A stretch of 64,000 bases of DNA from Gammaproteobacteria bacterium (lineage in GTDB: Bacteria; Pseudomonadota; Gammaproteobacteria; Thiohalomonadales; Thiohalomonadaceae). The translations under genes and the position numbers were made by a program. A model generated the notes under the pieces. The model had not been told where the DNA came from, searched no databases, and saw nothing but the letters and a program-made list of their open reading frames with translations. The stretch covers positions 1 through 64,000 of the forward strand of contig QKED01000005.1 in NCBI GenBank assembly GCA_003252455.1. The letters run 5' to 3'. Positions 15,957 through 26,500 of this stretch are shown here, piece after piece; positions within the stretch are counted from its first letter, which is position 1, and each line of letters opens with the position of its first letter.

Positions 15957-17921
15957 CTAGAAGATCCCCAGAAACTTCCCTTTCTTGTACTGCGACTCGG
16001 CCTCGGCGAGCTGCGCTGCCAGCTCGCTGTGGCCCGCCTCACGCGCCTGTAGCTGCGCACTTTGACGGCGCTGGTTGAGACGTAGCGGGTTGGCGCCGCG
16101 CTTGAGTAGCTCTGCCACGGACTGGGTCTGACCGGCGGCGGCGGCGCGCATCAGGGCGGTGTCACCGGCTTGGTCTTTGTGCTCCAGGTCGGCCCCAGCG
16201 TCGAGCAGCAGGTCGACGTCGCGCACATGGCCTGCGCCCGCCGCGCGCTGTAGCGGGGTGACGGCGTGGTCGTCGGCCTGATCGACCTTGGCCCCGGCGT
16301 TGAGCAGTTGGGCGACGATGGCGCTGTGGCCGCCGAGGGCGGCGCGGGCGAGGGCGCTGCTGCCGCTTCGGTCGCTGGAGTCGGCCTTGGCGCCTTGGCT
16401 GAGCAGGTCGCGCAGCAGGTCGCTGTAGCCGAGGTCTGCGGCCCGCCACAGCGGGGTGCGCCCGAGGTGATCGGCCCCTTCGGCGGGGGCCCCGGCGGCG
16501 AGCAGGGCGCGGGCCAGGGCGGCGTCGTGCAGGTCGAGGGCGGTGAGCAGCGGTGCCTGACCACTCCCGGAGACGGGGCGTGCCCCCGCCGCCAACAGGT
16601 GGCGCGCCAGGCCTGCCTCGCCCGCCAGCAGGGCGGCGTGGAGCGGGGTGTCACCCTGGTGGTCGGCGTGGTTGGGGTCGGCCCCGGCCCTCAGTAGTGC
16701 ATCGACGACCGGGGTGTGGCCGTGGCGTGCCGCGTGCCAGAGCGCACTGCGCCCGTCGCCATCGCTCTGTGCTACCGAGGCCCCGGCGGCAAGTAGCAGG
16801 GTGACCACCTCGACGTGGCCGCCCCAGGCGGCACGCACTAGTAGAGGGTGGCCCTCGGGGTCGCCGCTGGTCACCTCGGCCCCGGCGGCGAGCTGCTGGC
16901 GGAGTGTCTCGACCTGGCCGCGCCAGGCGGCGATGGCGGCGGCGGACCAGCCGGGGTAGGCACCGCCGCTTTGCGGCGCACTCGACTGTGGGAGGTTGGG
17001 GGCGCTGGCCTGACGGCAGGGAACAGCCCCAGCGGCGGTGAGCTGCTCGGCCAGGGTCACATGCTCGGCCTGACGGGCGAGGGTGGCGGCGTCGCGCCCG
17101 GCACGGTCGCAGGTAGCGAGGTTCGCCCCGGCGCGGCGTAGGCTCGCGACCAGCTCGGCGTGGCCCGCGCCCGCGGCGAGTAGCAGGGGGGTGTTGCCCA
17201 GGGCGTCGCGCTGTTCCAGTCCGGCGCCGTGACGCAGTAGGAGCGCGACCAGCGCCCCCTCGCCATCACGCACCGCCAGGTGCAGGGGGGCATCGCCGAA
17301 GCGATCCGGGTGGTTGGGGTCGGCGCCGGCGTCGAGTAGGCGCTCGGCGCTGTCCCGGTGGTGCGCCGCCACCGCCTCGAACAGTGCGGTGCGCCCCCCC
17401 GGGTCTGCATGGTCGACCGGGGCCCCGGCCTGCAAGAGTGCGTCCACCTGGGCCACCTCGCCCTTGGCCGCCGCGTGACGCAGGCGGGCATCTTGGTCGT
17501 CGCTGGGGGTGGACGGTCCAGTGGGGAGGGCGGCGAGGCGCTCCCCGGCCTGGCGGTGGCCTTGGGCGGCGGCCTGCTGTAGCCAGTGGCGCCCCTGCGC
17601 CGGGTCGAGCGGGACGCCGGTGCCACTCAGGTAGAGCAGGCCGAGGGTGTACTGCGCCTTGGCGTGGCCCTGCTCGGCGGCGGCGGCGAACCAGCGTGCC
17701 GCCACCTGCGGGTCGCGCGCCGTGCCGCGTCCGTTGCGATAGAGCCCGCCGAGTTGGTACTGCGCCTCGGCGTCACCGCCCTGGGCCGCCGCGCCGTAGA
17801 GCTGCGCCGCGCTGGCGTAGTCGCGCAGGCGCACGGCGCGCTCGGCGGCCTCCAGGTCGGCGGCGTGGACTGGTGTGGTCAGTGCCAGCAGCAGTAGCGG
17901 AGTGGCGATTCGGCTGAGCAT
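15957..17921 (-). CDS. Secreted Sel1-repeat and ankyrin-repeat protein
   Basis: This 654-residue exported protein has signal peptide MLSRIATPLLLLALTTPVHA. Residues 30-135 hold about three Sel1/TPR-like repeats (AEAQYQLGGLYRNGRGTARDPQVAARWFAAAAEQGHAKAQYTLGLLY). From about 145 to 645 roughly 15 ankyrin repeats follow, with the usual pattern G-x-TPL-x-x-A-x-x-G-x-x-x-[LV]-x-x-LL-x-x-GA-x-[PV]-x-x-x-D; repeat 5 is degenerate and is followed by a Pro/Ser linker (ASAPNLPQSSAPQSGG). Periplasmic ankyrin proteins are usually binding scaffolds; the partner is unknown. No other gene shares its transcription unit. It lies next to the electron-transfer locus but need not belong to it. Confidence 0.9.
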   Translation of the reverse strand: MLSRIATPLLLLALTTPVHAADLEAAERAVRLRDYASAAQLYGAAAQGGDAEAQYQLGGLYRNGRGTARDPQVAARWFAAAAEQGHAKAQYTLGLLYLSGTGVPLDPAQGRHWLQQAAAQGHRQAGERLAALPTGPSTPSDDQDARLRHAAAKGEVAQVDALLQAGAPVDHADPGGRTALFEAVAAHHRDSAERLLDAGADPNHPDRFGDAPLHLAVRDGEGALVALLLRHGAGLEQRDALGNTPLLLAAGAGHAELVASLRRAGANLATCDRAGRDAATLARQAEHVTLAEQLTAAGAVPCRQASAPNLPQSSAPQSGGAYPGWSAAAIAAWRGQVETLRQQLAAGAEVTSGDPEGHPLLVRAAWGGHVEVVTLLLAAGASVAQSDGDGRSALWHAARHGHTPVVDALLRAGADPNHADHQGDTPLHAALLAGEAGLARHLLAAGARPVSGSGQAPLLTALDLHDAALARALLAAGAPAEGADHLGRTPLWRAADLGYSDLLRDLLSQGAKADSSDRSGSSALARAALGGHSAIVAQLLNAGAKVDQADDHAVTPLQRAAGAGHVRDVDLLLDAGADLEHKDQAGDTALMRAAAAGQTQSVAELLKRGANPLRLNQRRQSAQLQAREAGHSELAAQLAEAESQYKKGKFLGIF

Positions 17922-18257
17922 GGGGCTCTCCTCTCGGGGCCTGGATTAATGCGGATTCACCACGAAGGGCACGAAGGTGGCTAAGTTCCCATCGTTCCCA
18001 CGCTGTGCGTGGGAATGCAGACTGGACTCGAACAGAGTACGTGTGCTCGTTGAGCACGGCACACGCTCCCACGCGGAGCGTGGGAGCGAGAAATTCACCA
18101 CGAAGGGCACGAAGAGCACGAAGGTGGCTAAGCCCTCCGTGGCGAGGTTCTGATTGGTACTGAGGGCGCGTAGCAGATGGTTGCTTCCCACGAACCTTGG
18201 CTTATCCACCGATCCCCCCCTCTTTCACTTCGTGTCCTTCGTGGTTAGTCCTCTTCT
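17922..18257. repeat. REP/REPIN-like element and CACGAAG repeats
   Basis: CGTTCCCACGC (17993-18003) and GCGTGGGAGCG (18078-18088) are the ends of a palindromic element with inner hairpins (CCCACGC-TGT-GCGTGGG; CTCCCACGCGGAGCGTGGGAG). It is flanked by direct copies of ATTCACCACGAAGGGCACGA at about 17955 and 18093, exactly 138 bases apart. A related inverted copy, CTTCGTGTCCTTCGTGG, lies at about 18232-18248. No gene is present. Confidence 0.7.
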
Positions 18258-19568
<1,311 letters not shown>

Positions 19569-19758
19569 GGGGCGCTCCGCGCGGGTTCGTCGTGGCCCTA
19601 CTCTACGCGATGGGGGCTGAACCCACTCTTAACGCGGCGAAGGAAAAATGTCTTGAAATTCAATGGTGAGAAAACGCACCAGGGGATTTAAGTCGGAGTT
19701 AACTTAGCGGGCATAGGCTAACGCCGTAGAGATTACTCAGATTTGGGGGGAGCTGCCC
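19569..19758. other. Divergent promoter region of the electron-transfer locus
   Basis: This 190-base region separates the FAD oxidoreductase (minus) from the cytochrome run (plus). AT-rich islands TGTCTTGAAATTCAATG (about 19650) and GGATTTAAG...GTTAACTTAG (19681-19705) may hold promoters, but no consensus -35/-10 pair stands out. A strong ribosome binding site GGGGGGAG (19745-19752) precedes the plus-strand gene. Confidence 0.45.
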
Positions 19759-20613
19759 ATGGCAGAGGTGAAACGCGGTGGCATGGGCGGCATCCCCTGG
19801 GGGGGCTGGCTGCTGTTCATCCTGACCAGCGCCGCGCTCTGGTTCGGCTGGTCGATCCGCGACGAGCGCTACATCACCGCCGAGTATGGCCTTGGCTACG
19901 CGCTTGGCATCGTCGGCGGCTCGCTGATGCTGCTCCTGCTGCTCTACCCGCTGCGCAAGCACTGGCGCCGCCTGCACCGCGCGGGGCCGATCCACTGGTG
20001 GTTTCGCATCCACATGCTCTTTGGTCTGCTCGGGCCGCTCGCGGTGCTCTACCACGCCAACTTCCACCAGGGCTCGCTCAACAGCACGGTGGCGCTCTGG
20101 GCGATGCTCATCGTCTCTGCCAGCGGGGTGGTCGGGCGCCTCATCTACACCCGCATCCACTACGGCCTCTACGGCAGCCGCATGACGCTGCAAGGGCTGC
20201 GCTCCGACTCCGCCGAGGGGCGTGCCGAGTTCGTGCGCCTCTGCGGCGAGCTGCCCGAGGTGGAGCAGGCGCTCGCCGCGCTCGAAGGGGAGGCGCTGAA
20301 ACCGAGTCGTGGCGTGCTCCAGGGGCTGTGGCGGCGGCTGCGGGTCGGCTTTGTCCTGCGACGTACCCGGCGCCGCGTCACGCCGCGGCTGCTGGTGGCG
20401 TTGGCCGCACAGGGCGGCGAGCCCAAGGCGCAGCGCTCGGCACGCAAGGCGCTCAAGCGGGCCCTGCGCGGCTACTTTGCCAGCGTCTACCGGGTGGCGC
20501 GCCTGGCGCTGTTCGAGCGCCTCTTCGCCTGGTGGCACGTGCTGCACCTGCCGCTCTTTCTGCTGCTGGTGGTGAGTGGGATTACCCACGTCGTCGCCGT
20601 GCACCGCTACTGA
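19759..20613 (+). CDS. Polytopic membrane protein, putative b-type cytochrome
   Basis: This 284-residue inner-membrane protein has about five hydrophobic helices (14-32, 45-63, 83-100, 112-130, 258-282) and a basic cytoplasmic loop (about 135-250). Histidines sit at helix positions suited to haem b: H85, H99 and H103 in the third helix region, and H260, H263, H277 and H282 in the last (WWHVLHLPLFLLLVVSGITH). The pattern resembles cytochrome b561/ferric-reductase-like quinol-oxidising subunits, but no family is firmly recognised. It is the first gene of the run that continues, 18 bases later, with multihaem cytochromes, so it is the likely quinone-pool entry or exit point. Confidence 0.7.
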   Translation: MAEVKRGGMGGIPWGGWLLFILTSAALWFGWSIRDERYITAEYGLGYALGIVGGSLMLLLLLYPLRKHWRRLHRAGPIHWWFRIHMLFGLLGPLAVLYHANFHQGSLNSTVALWAMLIVSASGVVGRLIYTRIHYGLYGSRMTLQGLRSDSAEGRAEFVRLCGELPEVEQALAALEGEALKPSRGVLQGLWRRLRVGFVLRRTRRRVTPRLLVALAAQGGEPKAQRSARKALKRALRGYFASVYRVARLALFERLFAWWHVLHLPLFLLLVVSGITHVVAVHRY

Positions 20614-20631
20614 CGCCCGAGGGAGAGTGCC

Positions 20632-22278
20632 ATGCGTCTCGTTCTGCTCATCGTCGCCCTGCTTAGCTCGTTGTCGCTGCATGCCGCTGGTTTCGAGCGG
20701 CTGCTGATGCCCGGCGAGGTGATCCAGGGGCACGCCAAGTACGAGGCGCAGTGCGAGCGCTGCCACCTCGATTTCGACAAGGGTAAGCAGCGCCGCCTCT
20801 GTCTCGACTGCCATGAGCGGGTGGCGGCAGACGTCGCCGACGGCAAGGGCTTCCATGGGCGCGACCGCGCCGCCTCGCAGCAGGAGTGCCGCACCTGCCA
20901 CACCGACCATAAAGGGCGCGACGCCGACGTGGTGCTGCTCGACCCGGAGCGCTTCGACCACAACCAGACCGACTTCAAGCTGGAAGGGGCGCACCAGGGG
21001 CGCGCCTGCGCCCTCTGCCATCAGGACAAACCCTTCCATGAGGCCCCCAGCGACTGCATCGCCTGCCATAAACAGGACGACCGCCACGCCGGGGCACTGG
21101 GCAAGCAGTGCGCCGACTGCCACAACGTCGAGCGCTGGAAGAAGCAAGAGTTCGACCACGACGCCACCCGTTTCCCGCTGCGCCAGGCGCACACCAAGGT
21201 GGCTTGCGCCGCCTGCCACCCCGGTGAGCGCTATCGCCTCTTCGAGGCCGGTGAGGTGGCGGTGCAGCAGGAGCAGGTCGGGGAGAAAAAGGTGGAGCGC
21301 GTCGAGGCGTGCAGCAGTTGCCACGCCACCGACGACCCCCACGCGGGGCGCTTTGGCCGCGAGTGTCAGCAGTGCCACGCCACAGAGAAGTGGGACAAGA
21401 CGCGTTTCGACCACGACAAACAGACCGCCTGGCGCCTCACCGGTGCCCACCGCATCGAACCACGCGAAAAGGCGCGTGCCTGCAACGCCTGTCACGCCAG
21501 CGACTATCTCGATGCGAGCAGCCGCTGGCCTGACCAGCAGCGCAAGGGGCGTGAGTGCCTCGCCTGCCACCGCAACGACGACACCCATCGCGGGCGCAAC
21601 GGGCAGAACTGCGCCGCCTGCCACACCACTGCACGCTGGGGCGAGAGCGGCTTCAACCACGACCGTGATACGAAATTCCGCCTCACCGGCAAACACGCCG
21701 ACGCCGCCTGCCGCAGCTGTCACCGCGTCGCTCCCAAAGAGGAGAAGCTGGGCCGCGAGTGCGTCGCCTGTCATGCCCTGGAGGACCCGCACCAGGGCAA
21801 CCTGGGCCGCGACTGCGCCAGCTGCCACACCACCGAAGGGTGGGGTGGCAAGGTGCGCTTCGACCACGACTTGACCGCCTTCCCGCTCATGGGCATGCAC
21901 TCGGTGAGCCCCTGCGAGGCGTGTCACGTCGACCCCGACTACAGCCACACCCCCAAGGCGTGCAACGACTGCCACGCCGGTGACGACAGCCACAAGGGTG
22001 TGCTGGGCGAGGCGTGCGCCACCTGCCACAACCCCAACGCCTGGCGCCTGTGGCGCTTCGACCACCAGCGCCAGACCGAGTGGCCGCTGGAGGGGAAGCA
22101 CGCCGGGCTGGTCTGCGCCGCCTGCCACCAAACGCCCGTCGCCGAGCGCCACGGTCAGCCGCCACGCCCGTGCATCGACTGCCATCTGGCCGATGACCGC
22201 CATCAGGGCGAGTTCGGCAGCGACTGTGGTCGCTGCCATGGGGTGGAAGATTTTCGTAAGGTCCGTTTGGACCGCTAG
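20632..22278 (+). CDS. Periplasmic 21-haem c-type cytochrome
   Basis: This 548-residue protein has signal peptide MRLVLLIVALLSSLSLHA and 21 CxxCH motifs, counted by eye. The motifs occur in pairs with intervening histidines (RFDHD, H-x-x-x-C-x-x-CH) that can serve as distal ligands. The pattern FDHD...F-x-L-x-G-x-H-x-x-x-x-C-x-x-CH repeats through the protein, a type known from doubled c7-like or NrfB/DmsE-like chains. It has more charged residues (Lys, Glu, Asp) than the two larger cytochromes downstream, consistent with a soluble periplasmic shuttle between the membrane b-type protein and the outer-membrane module. A GAGGGAGAG ribosome binding site precedes the ATG, and the next gene starts 15 bases after the stop. 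Confidence 0.92.
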   Translation: MRLVLLIVALLSSLSLHAAGFERLLMPGEVIQGHAKYEAQCERCHLDFDKGKQRRLCLDCHERVAADVADGKGFHGRDRAASQQECRTCHTDHKGRDADVVLLDPERFDHNQTDFKLEGAHQGRACALCHQDKPFHEAPSDCIACHKQDDRHAGALGKQCADCHNVERWKKQEFDHDATRFPLRQAHTKVACAACHPGERYRLFEAGEVAVQQEQVGEKKVERVEACSSCHATDDPHAGRFGRECQQCHATEKWDKTRFDHDKQTAWRLTGAHRIEPREKARACNACHASDYLDASSRWPDQQRKGRECLACHRNDDTHRGRNGQNCAACHTTARWGESGFNHDRDTKFRLTGKHADAACRSCHRVAPKEEKLGRECVACHALEDPHQGNLGRDCASCHTTEGWGGKVRFDHDLTAFPLMGMHSVSPCEACHVDPDYSHTPKACNDCHAGDDSHKGVLGEACATCHNPNAWRLWRFDHQRQTEWPLEGKHAGLVCAACHQTPVAERHGQPPRPCIDCHLADDRHQGEFGSDCGRCHGVEDFRKVRLDR

Positions 22279-22293
22279 AGGGAGAGAGCCGTC

Positions 22294-24129
22294 ATGCCGA
22301 GGAGTGTCCGTTCCGCCACGCGCTTTAGCGCGCGTGCGGCCATCCATCCAGCCCTGCTCGGGCTGCTGTTGTTGGCACTGCTGTGGGCCATCGTCACGCC
22401 CCCGGCCAGTGCTGCCGACGCTAGCTTCGACCACCTGAGCGTCGGCTTCGTGCTCGATGGCGCGCACCGCAGCGCCGCCTGTGAGGGGTGCCATGCGGGC
22501 GGACGCTTCAAGGGCACGCCGCGCCGCTGCGACAGTTGTCATGGGGTGGCGCAGATGCCGCGCGACCACATCCCCGCCGGGCGCGACTGCCAGAGCTGCC
22601 ACACCACCGCCGCCTGGGCGCCGGTGGCGCGCTTCGACCACGGCAGCGTGGCCGGTCGCTGCGCCGCCTGCCACGACGGGCGCCGCGCCCAAGGCAAGGG
22701 GGCGCGCCACTTCGCCACCGGCGACGACTGCACCCAGTGTCACACCACTAGCAACTGGAACCTGGGCCGTTTCGACCACAGCAATGTGCAGGGCAACTGC
22801 GCCAACTGCCACAACGGTGTGCAGGCGAGCGGCAAGGGGGCCAACCACTTCACCACCAGTCGGGGCTGCGACGACTGCCACTCCACCCGAGGCTGGAGCC
22901 CGGCGCGCTTCGACCACGCCGGGGTGGTCGGCAACTGCACCAGCTGCCACAACGGCGTGCAGGCCTCGGCCAAGCCCGCCACCCACTTCCCCACCAGCGC
23001 CCCGTGCGAGGAGTGCCACTCTACCAATAGCTGGTTGCCTGCACGCTTCGACCACGCCGGTGTGGTCGGCAACTGCACCCAGTGCCACAACAACTTCAAC
23101 GTCGCCGGTAAGTCCGCCAGCCACTCGCTCACCAGCAACCTGTGCGAGGCGTGCCACACCACCAGCCTCTGGAGCCCGGTGACCCGCGTCGACCACAACG
23201 AGGTGTTCGGCTCCTGCTCAAGCTGCCACAATGGCGTCACCGCCACGGGCAAAAACAGCGGGCATATCACCACCAGCAACCTCTGCGAGGATTGCCACAG
23301 CGCGACCACGTGGACCCCGGCCAAGGTCGACCACGCCCAGGTGAGCGGCAGTTGCGCCAGCTGCCACAACGGCACCACCGCCACGGGCAAGAACAGCGGC
23401 CATATCGCCAGCACCAGCCTGTGTGGGGATTGCCACACCAGCGATGTGTGGGCCCCGGCGCGGGTCGACCACGCCCAGGTGGTCGGCAGCTGTAGCAGCT
23501 GTCACAACGGCGCCACCGCCGAGGGCAAGCCGAGCGACCACGTCGCCACCAACGCCGAGTGCGACCTCTGCCACCGCACCCTCGCCTGGCTGCCCGCGAG
23601 CTTCGACCACAGCAGCGTGGGCAGCAACTGCTCCAGCTGCCACAACGGCGTCACCGCCACCGGCAAGGACGCCACCCACATCGCCACCAGCACGGAGTGC
23701 GGCAGCTGCCATGGCACCAGCGTCTGGCTCCCGGCGCGCTTCGATCACGCCGGGGTCACCGGCAACTGCGCCAGTTGCCACAACGGCACCACTGCCACCG
23801 GCAAGACCAGCGGCCACTTCGTCACCAGCCTGGAGTGCAACAGCTGCCACAGCACCAGCGCCTGGAGCCCGATCAGCTTCCGCCACACCACCGCCAACTA
23901 CCCTGGCGACCACCGCGCGGCCCTGAGTTGCAACAGTTGCCACCGTAGCAACGCGCAGAGCGTGCCCTGGCCCTATGCCGCCTATGCGCCCGATTGTGCC
24001 GCCTGCCACGCGGGCGACTATCGCCCCGGTGAGCATCGCAACGCCTCGGTGAGCAGCCTGCGCAACTGCTCCGGCAGCTGCCACCGCCCAGGGCCTGAAC
24101 ACCGCGTTAGCGACCGCAGTTGGGATTGA
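22294..24129 (+). CDS. 24-haem c-type cytochrome built of di-haem modules
   Basis: This 611-residue protein has an extended signal region (hydrophobic ALLGLLLLALLWAIV, cleavage near ASA 40), 23 CxxCH motifs and one CSGSCH (CxxxCH) motif near the C-terminus. The body is a string of about 46-residue di-haem modules: CxxCHNG-x(10)-H-[FI]-x(5)-CxxCH-x(5)-W-x-P-[AV]-x-[FV]-DH. Each module supplies two extra histidines, enough for bis-His ligation of both haems. The C-terminal domain (NYPGDHR...CNSCH...YAPDCAACHAGDYRPGEHRNASVSSLRNCSGSCHRPGPEH) is shared with the 48-haem paralogue at 26501. Very Ser/Thr/Asn-rich, it probably acts at the cell surface with the barrel encoded 3 bases downstream. Confidence 0.92.
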   Translation: MPRSVRSATRFSARAAIHPALLGLLLLALLWAIVTPPASAADASFDHLSVGFVLDGAHRSAACEGCHAGGRFKGTPRRCDSCHGVAQMPRDHIPAGRDCQSCHTTAAWAPVARFDHGSVAGRCAACHDGRRAQGKGARHFATGDDCTQCHTTSNWNLGRFDHSNVQGNCANCHNGVQASGKGANHFTTSRGCDDCHSTRGWSPARFDHAGVVGNCTSCHNGVQASAKPATHFPTSAPCEECHSTNSWLPARFDHAGVVGNCTQCHNNFNVAGKSASHSLTSNLCEACHTTSLWSPVTRVDHNEVFGSCSSCHNGVTATGKNSGHITTSNLCEDCHSATTWTPAKVDHAQVSGSCASCHNGTTATGKNSGHIASTSLCGDCHTSDVWAPARVDHAQVVGSCSSCHNGATAEGKPSDHVATNAECDLCHRTLAWLPASFDHSSVGSNCSSCHNGVTATGKDATHIATSTECGSCHGTSVWLPARFDHAGVTGNCASCHNGTTATGKTSGHFVTSLECNSCHSTSAWSPISFRHTTANYPGDHRAALSCNSCHRSNAQSVPWPYAAYAPDCAACHAGDYRPGEHRNASVSSLRNCSGSCHRPGPEHRVSDRSWD

Positions 24130-24132
24130 GCC

Positions 24133-26472
24133 ATGCGACAACTACTCCTCCTCATCACCCTCGCGGCGGTGCTACTGCCGGTGCGCCTGTGGGCCGAGAC
24201 GGCCGTACTCGATACCCTAGAGACGCTGGAGAGCGACGCCGGGCCCCTGCTACGCATCCGCTTTACTCGGCCGATGCAGTACCTCAGCCACACCCCGCCG
24301 GACCGTGGCAGCCAACTGCGCATCGAGCTGCGCCCGGTGGGCATGAGCGACGATGAGCCGACCCAGGCCGAGCCGCCCGAGCGTGAGACCCTCGCGCGCC
24401 ATGCCGACGCCCGCGTGCCGGTGCAGCGGGTGAGCTACGAGGAGGTGCTGCACGAGCACAACCTGATCGTCCAGCTGGCCAGCGAGGTGAACTTCGTGGT
24501 GCGTGCAGCGGCGGACTTTCGCGCCATCGATCTGATCTTTCCCGAGAGCGTCGCCGCCCCCGCGCCGGTGGCGCTGTGGGCGGTCAACCTGCGTGATGCC
24601 ACAGGCCCCATCGATACCCGCTACCTGCCCAAGGTGGCGGCGCTGGCCGACGTGAGCCTCTATGTCGCCAGCTTCCGTCAGGCGGGGGGGATGGTCTATC
24701 GCCTGCGTGGCGGACCATTCGCCAGTCAGGCGGAGGCCGAGCGTCGTGCAGCGCGTCTGCGGCGTGACTTCCCTGCCGCGAGTGCGGTGGCCATTGCCCC
24801 CGGCGAGGCGGCGCAGATCCCTCGGTCTAGCGCCACGCCGAGCCCGCTCAGCGAGGCGGACCAGGCGCGTGTGCAGCGTGCCATGCAGCAGGCCAAGAGC
24901 GCCCTGTTGGTGGGCAATCCCGAGCAGGCGGTGCCGCTCTACACCCAGGTGTTGGCGCTGCCCGAGCACGCCGCCAGCGCCGAGGCGCTGGAGCTGTTGG
25001 GGCTGGCGCGCGAGCGCAGCGGGCAGAGCGCCCACGCCAAGGCGGAGTACGAGCGCTATCTGGCGCGCTACCCGCAAGGGGAGGGGGCCGAGCGGGTGCG
25101 CCAGCGCCTCGATGCGCTGGTCACCGCCGCGTTGACGCCCAAGAGCCTGCGCGAGGCCAAACCGCGCGCCGAGGAGCAGCCGGGCTGGGAGCTGTTCGGC
25201 TCGCTGAGCCAGTACTATCGGCGCGATGCGCTCACCCTGGATGGTTTGCCGAACGAGACTACGCGCAGCGAGCTGGCCAGCGACCTCAACCTGGTGGCAC
25301 GCAAGCGCGGCGAGACGACGCTGGAGGAGTTTCGCCTGAGCGGCGGCTATCGCCACGACCTGCTCAGCGATGGCCCCGGCAGCCTCGGCAGTGTCTCCGC
25401 CCTCTATTACGACGTGCGCGCCCTCGACCGCCGTTACCAGCTGCGCCTCGGGCGCCAGAGCAACACCCACCCTGGGGTGATGGGGCGCTTCGATGGCCTC
25501 TTCGGTGCTTATAAAGTGGGCGAGAAGGGGCGCGTCACCGGCGTCGTCGGCGCCCCGGTGGAGCGCAGCGGCGACAACCCGGACGGCAGCCGCCTGCTCT
25601 ACGGCGTCGGCTACGCCATGGATCGGTTGGCCGAGCGCTGGGAGCTGGAGCTCTACCTCATCGACCAGCGCAACCAGGGCATTGAGGAGCGCCGCGCCGT
25701 CGGCAGCGAGCTGCGCTACCTCGACGAGTCGACCACCCTCTTCGCCCTGGTCGACTACGACACCCTGTTCAGCGAACTCAACACCCTGATGCTGCTGGCC
25801 AACCAGCGCGTGGGGGCCGGGAGCCTCAACCTCACCCTGGACCGCCGCCGCAGCCCGACCCTGACCCTGAGCAACGCCCTCATCGGCCAGAGCGTCACCG
25901 ACCGGCTCGACCGCCTCGCCGACCTCTATACCGAGGAGGCGCTGCGCCAACTGGCCCTCGACCGCAGCGCCGAGAGCGAGAGCTACACCGCCGGGGTCAC
26001 CTACCCCTTGAGCGAGCGCTGGCAGTTCAACCTCGACCTCGGCCTCAGCCGTCTCGGCGCCATGCCCGCCTCGGGCGGCGTGGCGGCGGTCGACGCCAGC
26101 GAGCAGCGCGACACCCAGATCCAGCTGGTCGGCAACGGCCTGCTGCTCGACGGCGACATCGGCATCCTCTCGCTGCGCCACTCCGACGCCGATACCAGCC
26201 GCAGCGACAGCCTCACCCTCCAGGGGCGTTACCGCTTCGCCAGCTGGCGCGTCACCCCGCGCCTGCGCTTCGAGCAGCGCCACTACGACGCCTCGCTCAC
26301 CCAGCGCCAGCAGACCTTCTCGCCCTCACTTCAGGCGGAGTACCGCTACGGGCGCAGCCTGTTTATCGACCTGGAGCTGGGCTACGAGAGCACCCGCCGC
26401 GAGCTGACCGACGGCACGCGCCAAGACGAGAGCAGCGACTACCTCTCGCTCGGCTACCGCTGGGAGTTCTAG
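24133..26472 (+). CDS. Outer-membrane beta-barrel with SPOR-like and TPR segments
   Basis: This 779-residue protein has signal peptide MRQLLLLITLAAVLLPVRLWA. Residues 25-150 form a beta-rich periplasmic region. A SPOR-like segment ([38 protein letters not shown], about 177-213) follows, then a TPR pair (about 245-320: GNPEQAVPLYTQVLALPE...LLGLARERSGQSAHAKAEYERYL). From about 350 to 779 amphipathic alternating strands (LSGGYRHDLL, YQLRLGRQSNTH, WELELYLIDQRNQG) end in SLGYRWEF, the terminal aromatic expected for BamA-folded barrels. Placed between two giant cytochrome genes, it is the candidate porin of a porin-cytochrome conduit, functionally like MtrB/PioB. Its periplasmic SPOR/TPR part is not seen in those proteins. 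Confidence 0.8.
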   Translation: MRQLLLLITLAAVLLPVRLWAETAVLDTLETLESDAGPLLRIRFTRPMQYLSHTPPDRGSQLRIELRPVGMSDDEPTQAEPPERETLARHADARVPVQRVSYEEVLHEHNLIVQLASEVNFVVRAAADFRAIDLIFPESVAAPAPVALWAVNLRDATGPIDTRYLPKVAALADVSLYVASFRQAGGMVYRLRGGPFASQAEAERRAARLRRDFPAASAVAIAPGEAAQIPRSSATPSPLSEADQARVQRAMQQAKSALLVGNPEQAVPLYTQVLALPEHAASAEALELLGLARERSGQSAHAKAEYERYLARYPQGEGAERVRQRLDALVTAALTPKSLREAKPRAEEQPGWELFGSLSQYYRRDALTLDGLPNETTRSELASDLNLVARKRGETTLEEFRLSGGYRHDLLSDGPGSLGSVSALYYDVRALDRRYQLRLGRQSNTHPGVMGRFDGLFGAYKVGEKGRVTGVVGAPVERSGDNPDGSRLLYGVGYAMDRLAERWELELYLIDQRNQGIEERRAVGSELRYLDESTTLFALVDYDTLFSELNTLMLLANQRVGAGSLNLTLDRRRSPTLTLSNALIGQSVTDRLDRLADLYTEEALRQLALDRSAESESYTAGVTYPLSERWQFNLDLGLSRLGAMPASGGVAAVDASEQRDTQIQLVGNGLLLDGDIGILSLRHSDADTSRSDSLTLQGRYRFASWRVTPRLRFEQRHYDASLTQRQQTFSPSLQAEYRYGRSLFIDLELGYESTRRELTDGTRQDESSDYLSLGYRWEF

Positions 26473-26500
26473 CACTGCGGCGGGAGCGCCGCTTGGAGTC

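Noticed and set aside
19699-23196. 1165-codon minus-strand frame opposite the cytochrome genes
   Set aside because: Low-complexity Val/Ala/Gly translation mirroring CxxCH repeats; gltB- and cytochrome-type coding on the plus strand is unambiguous.
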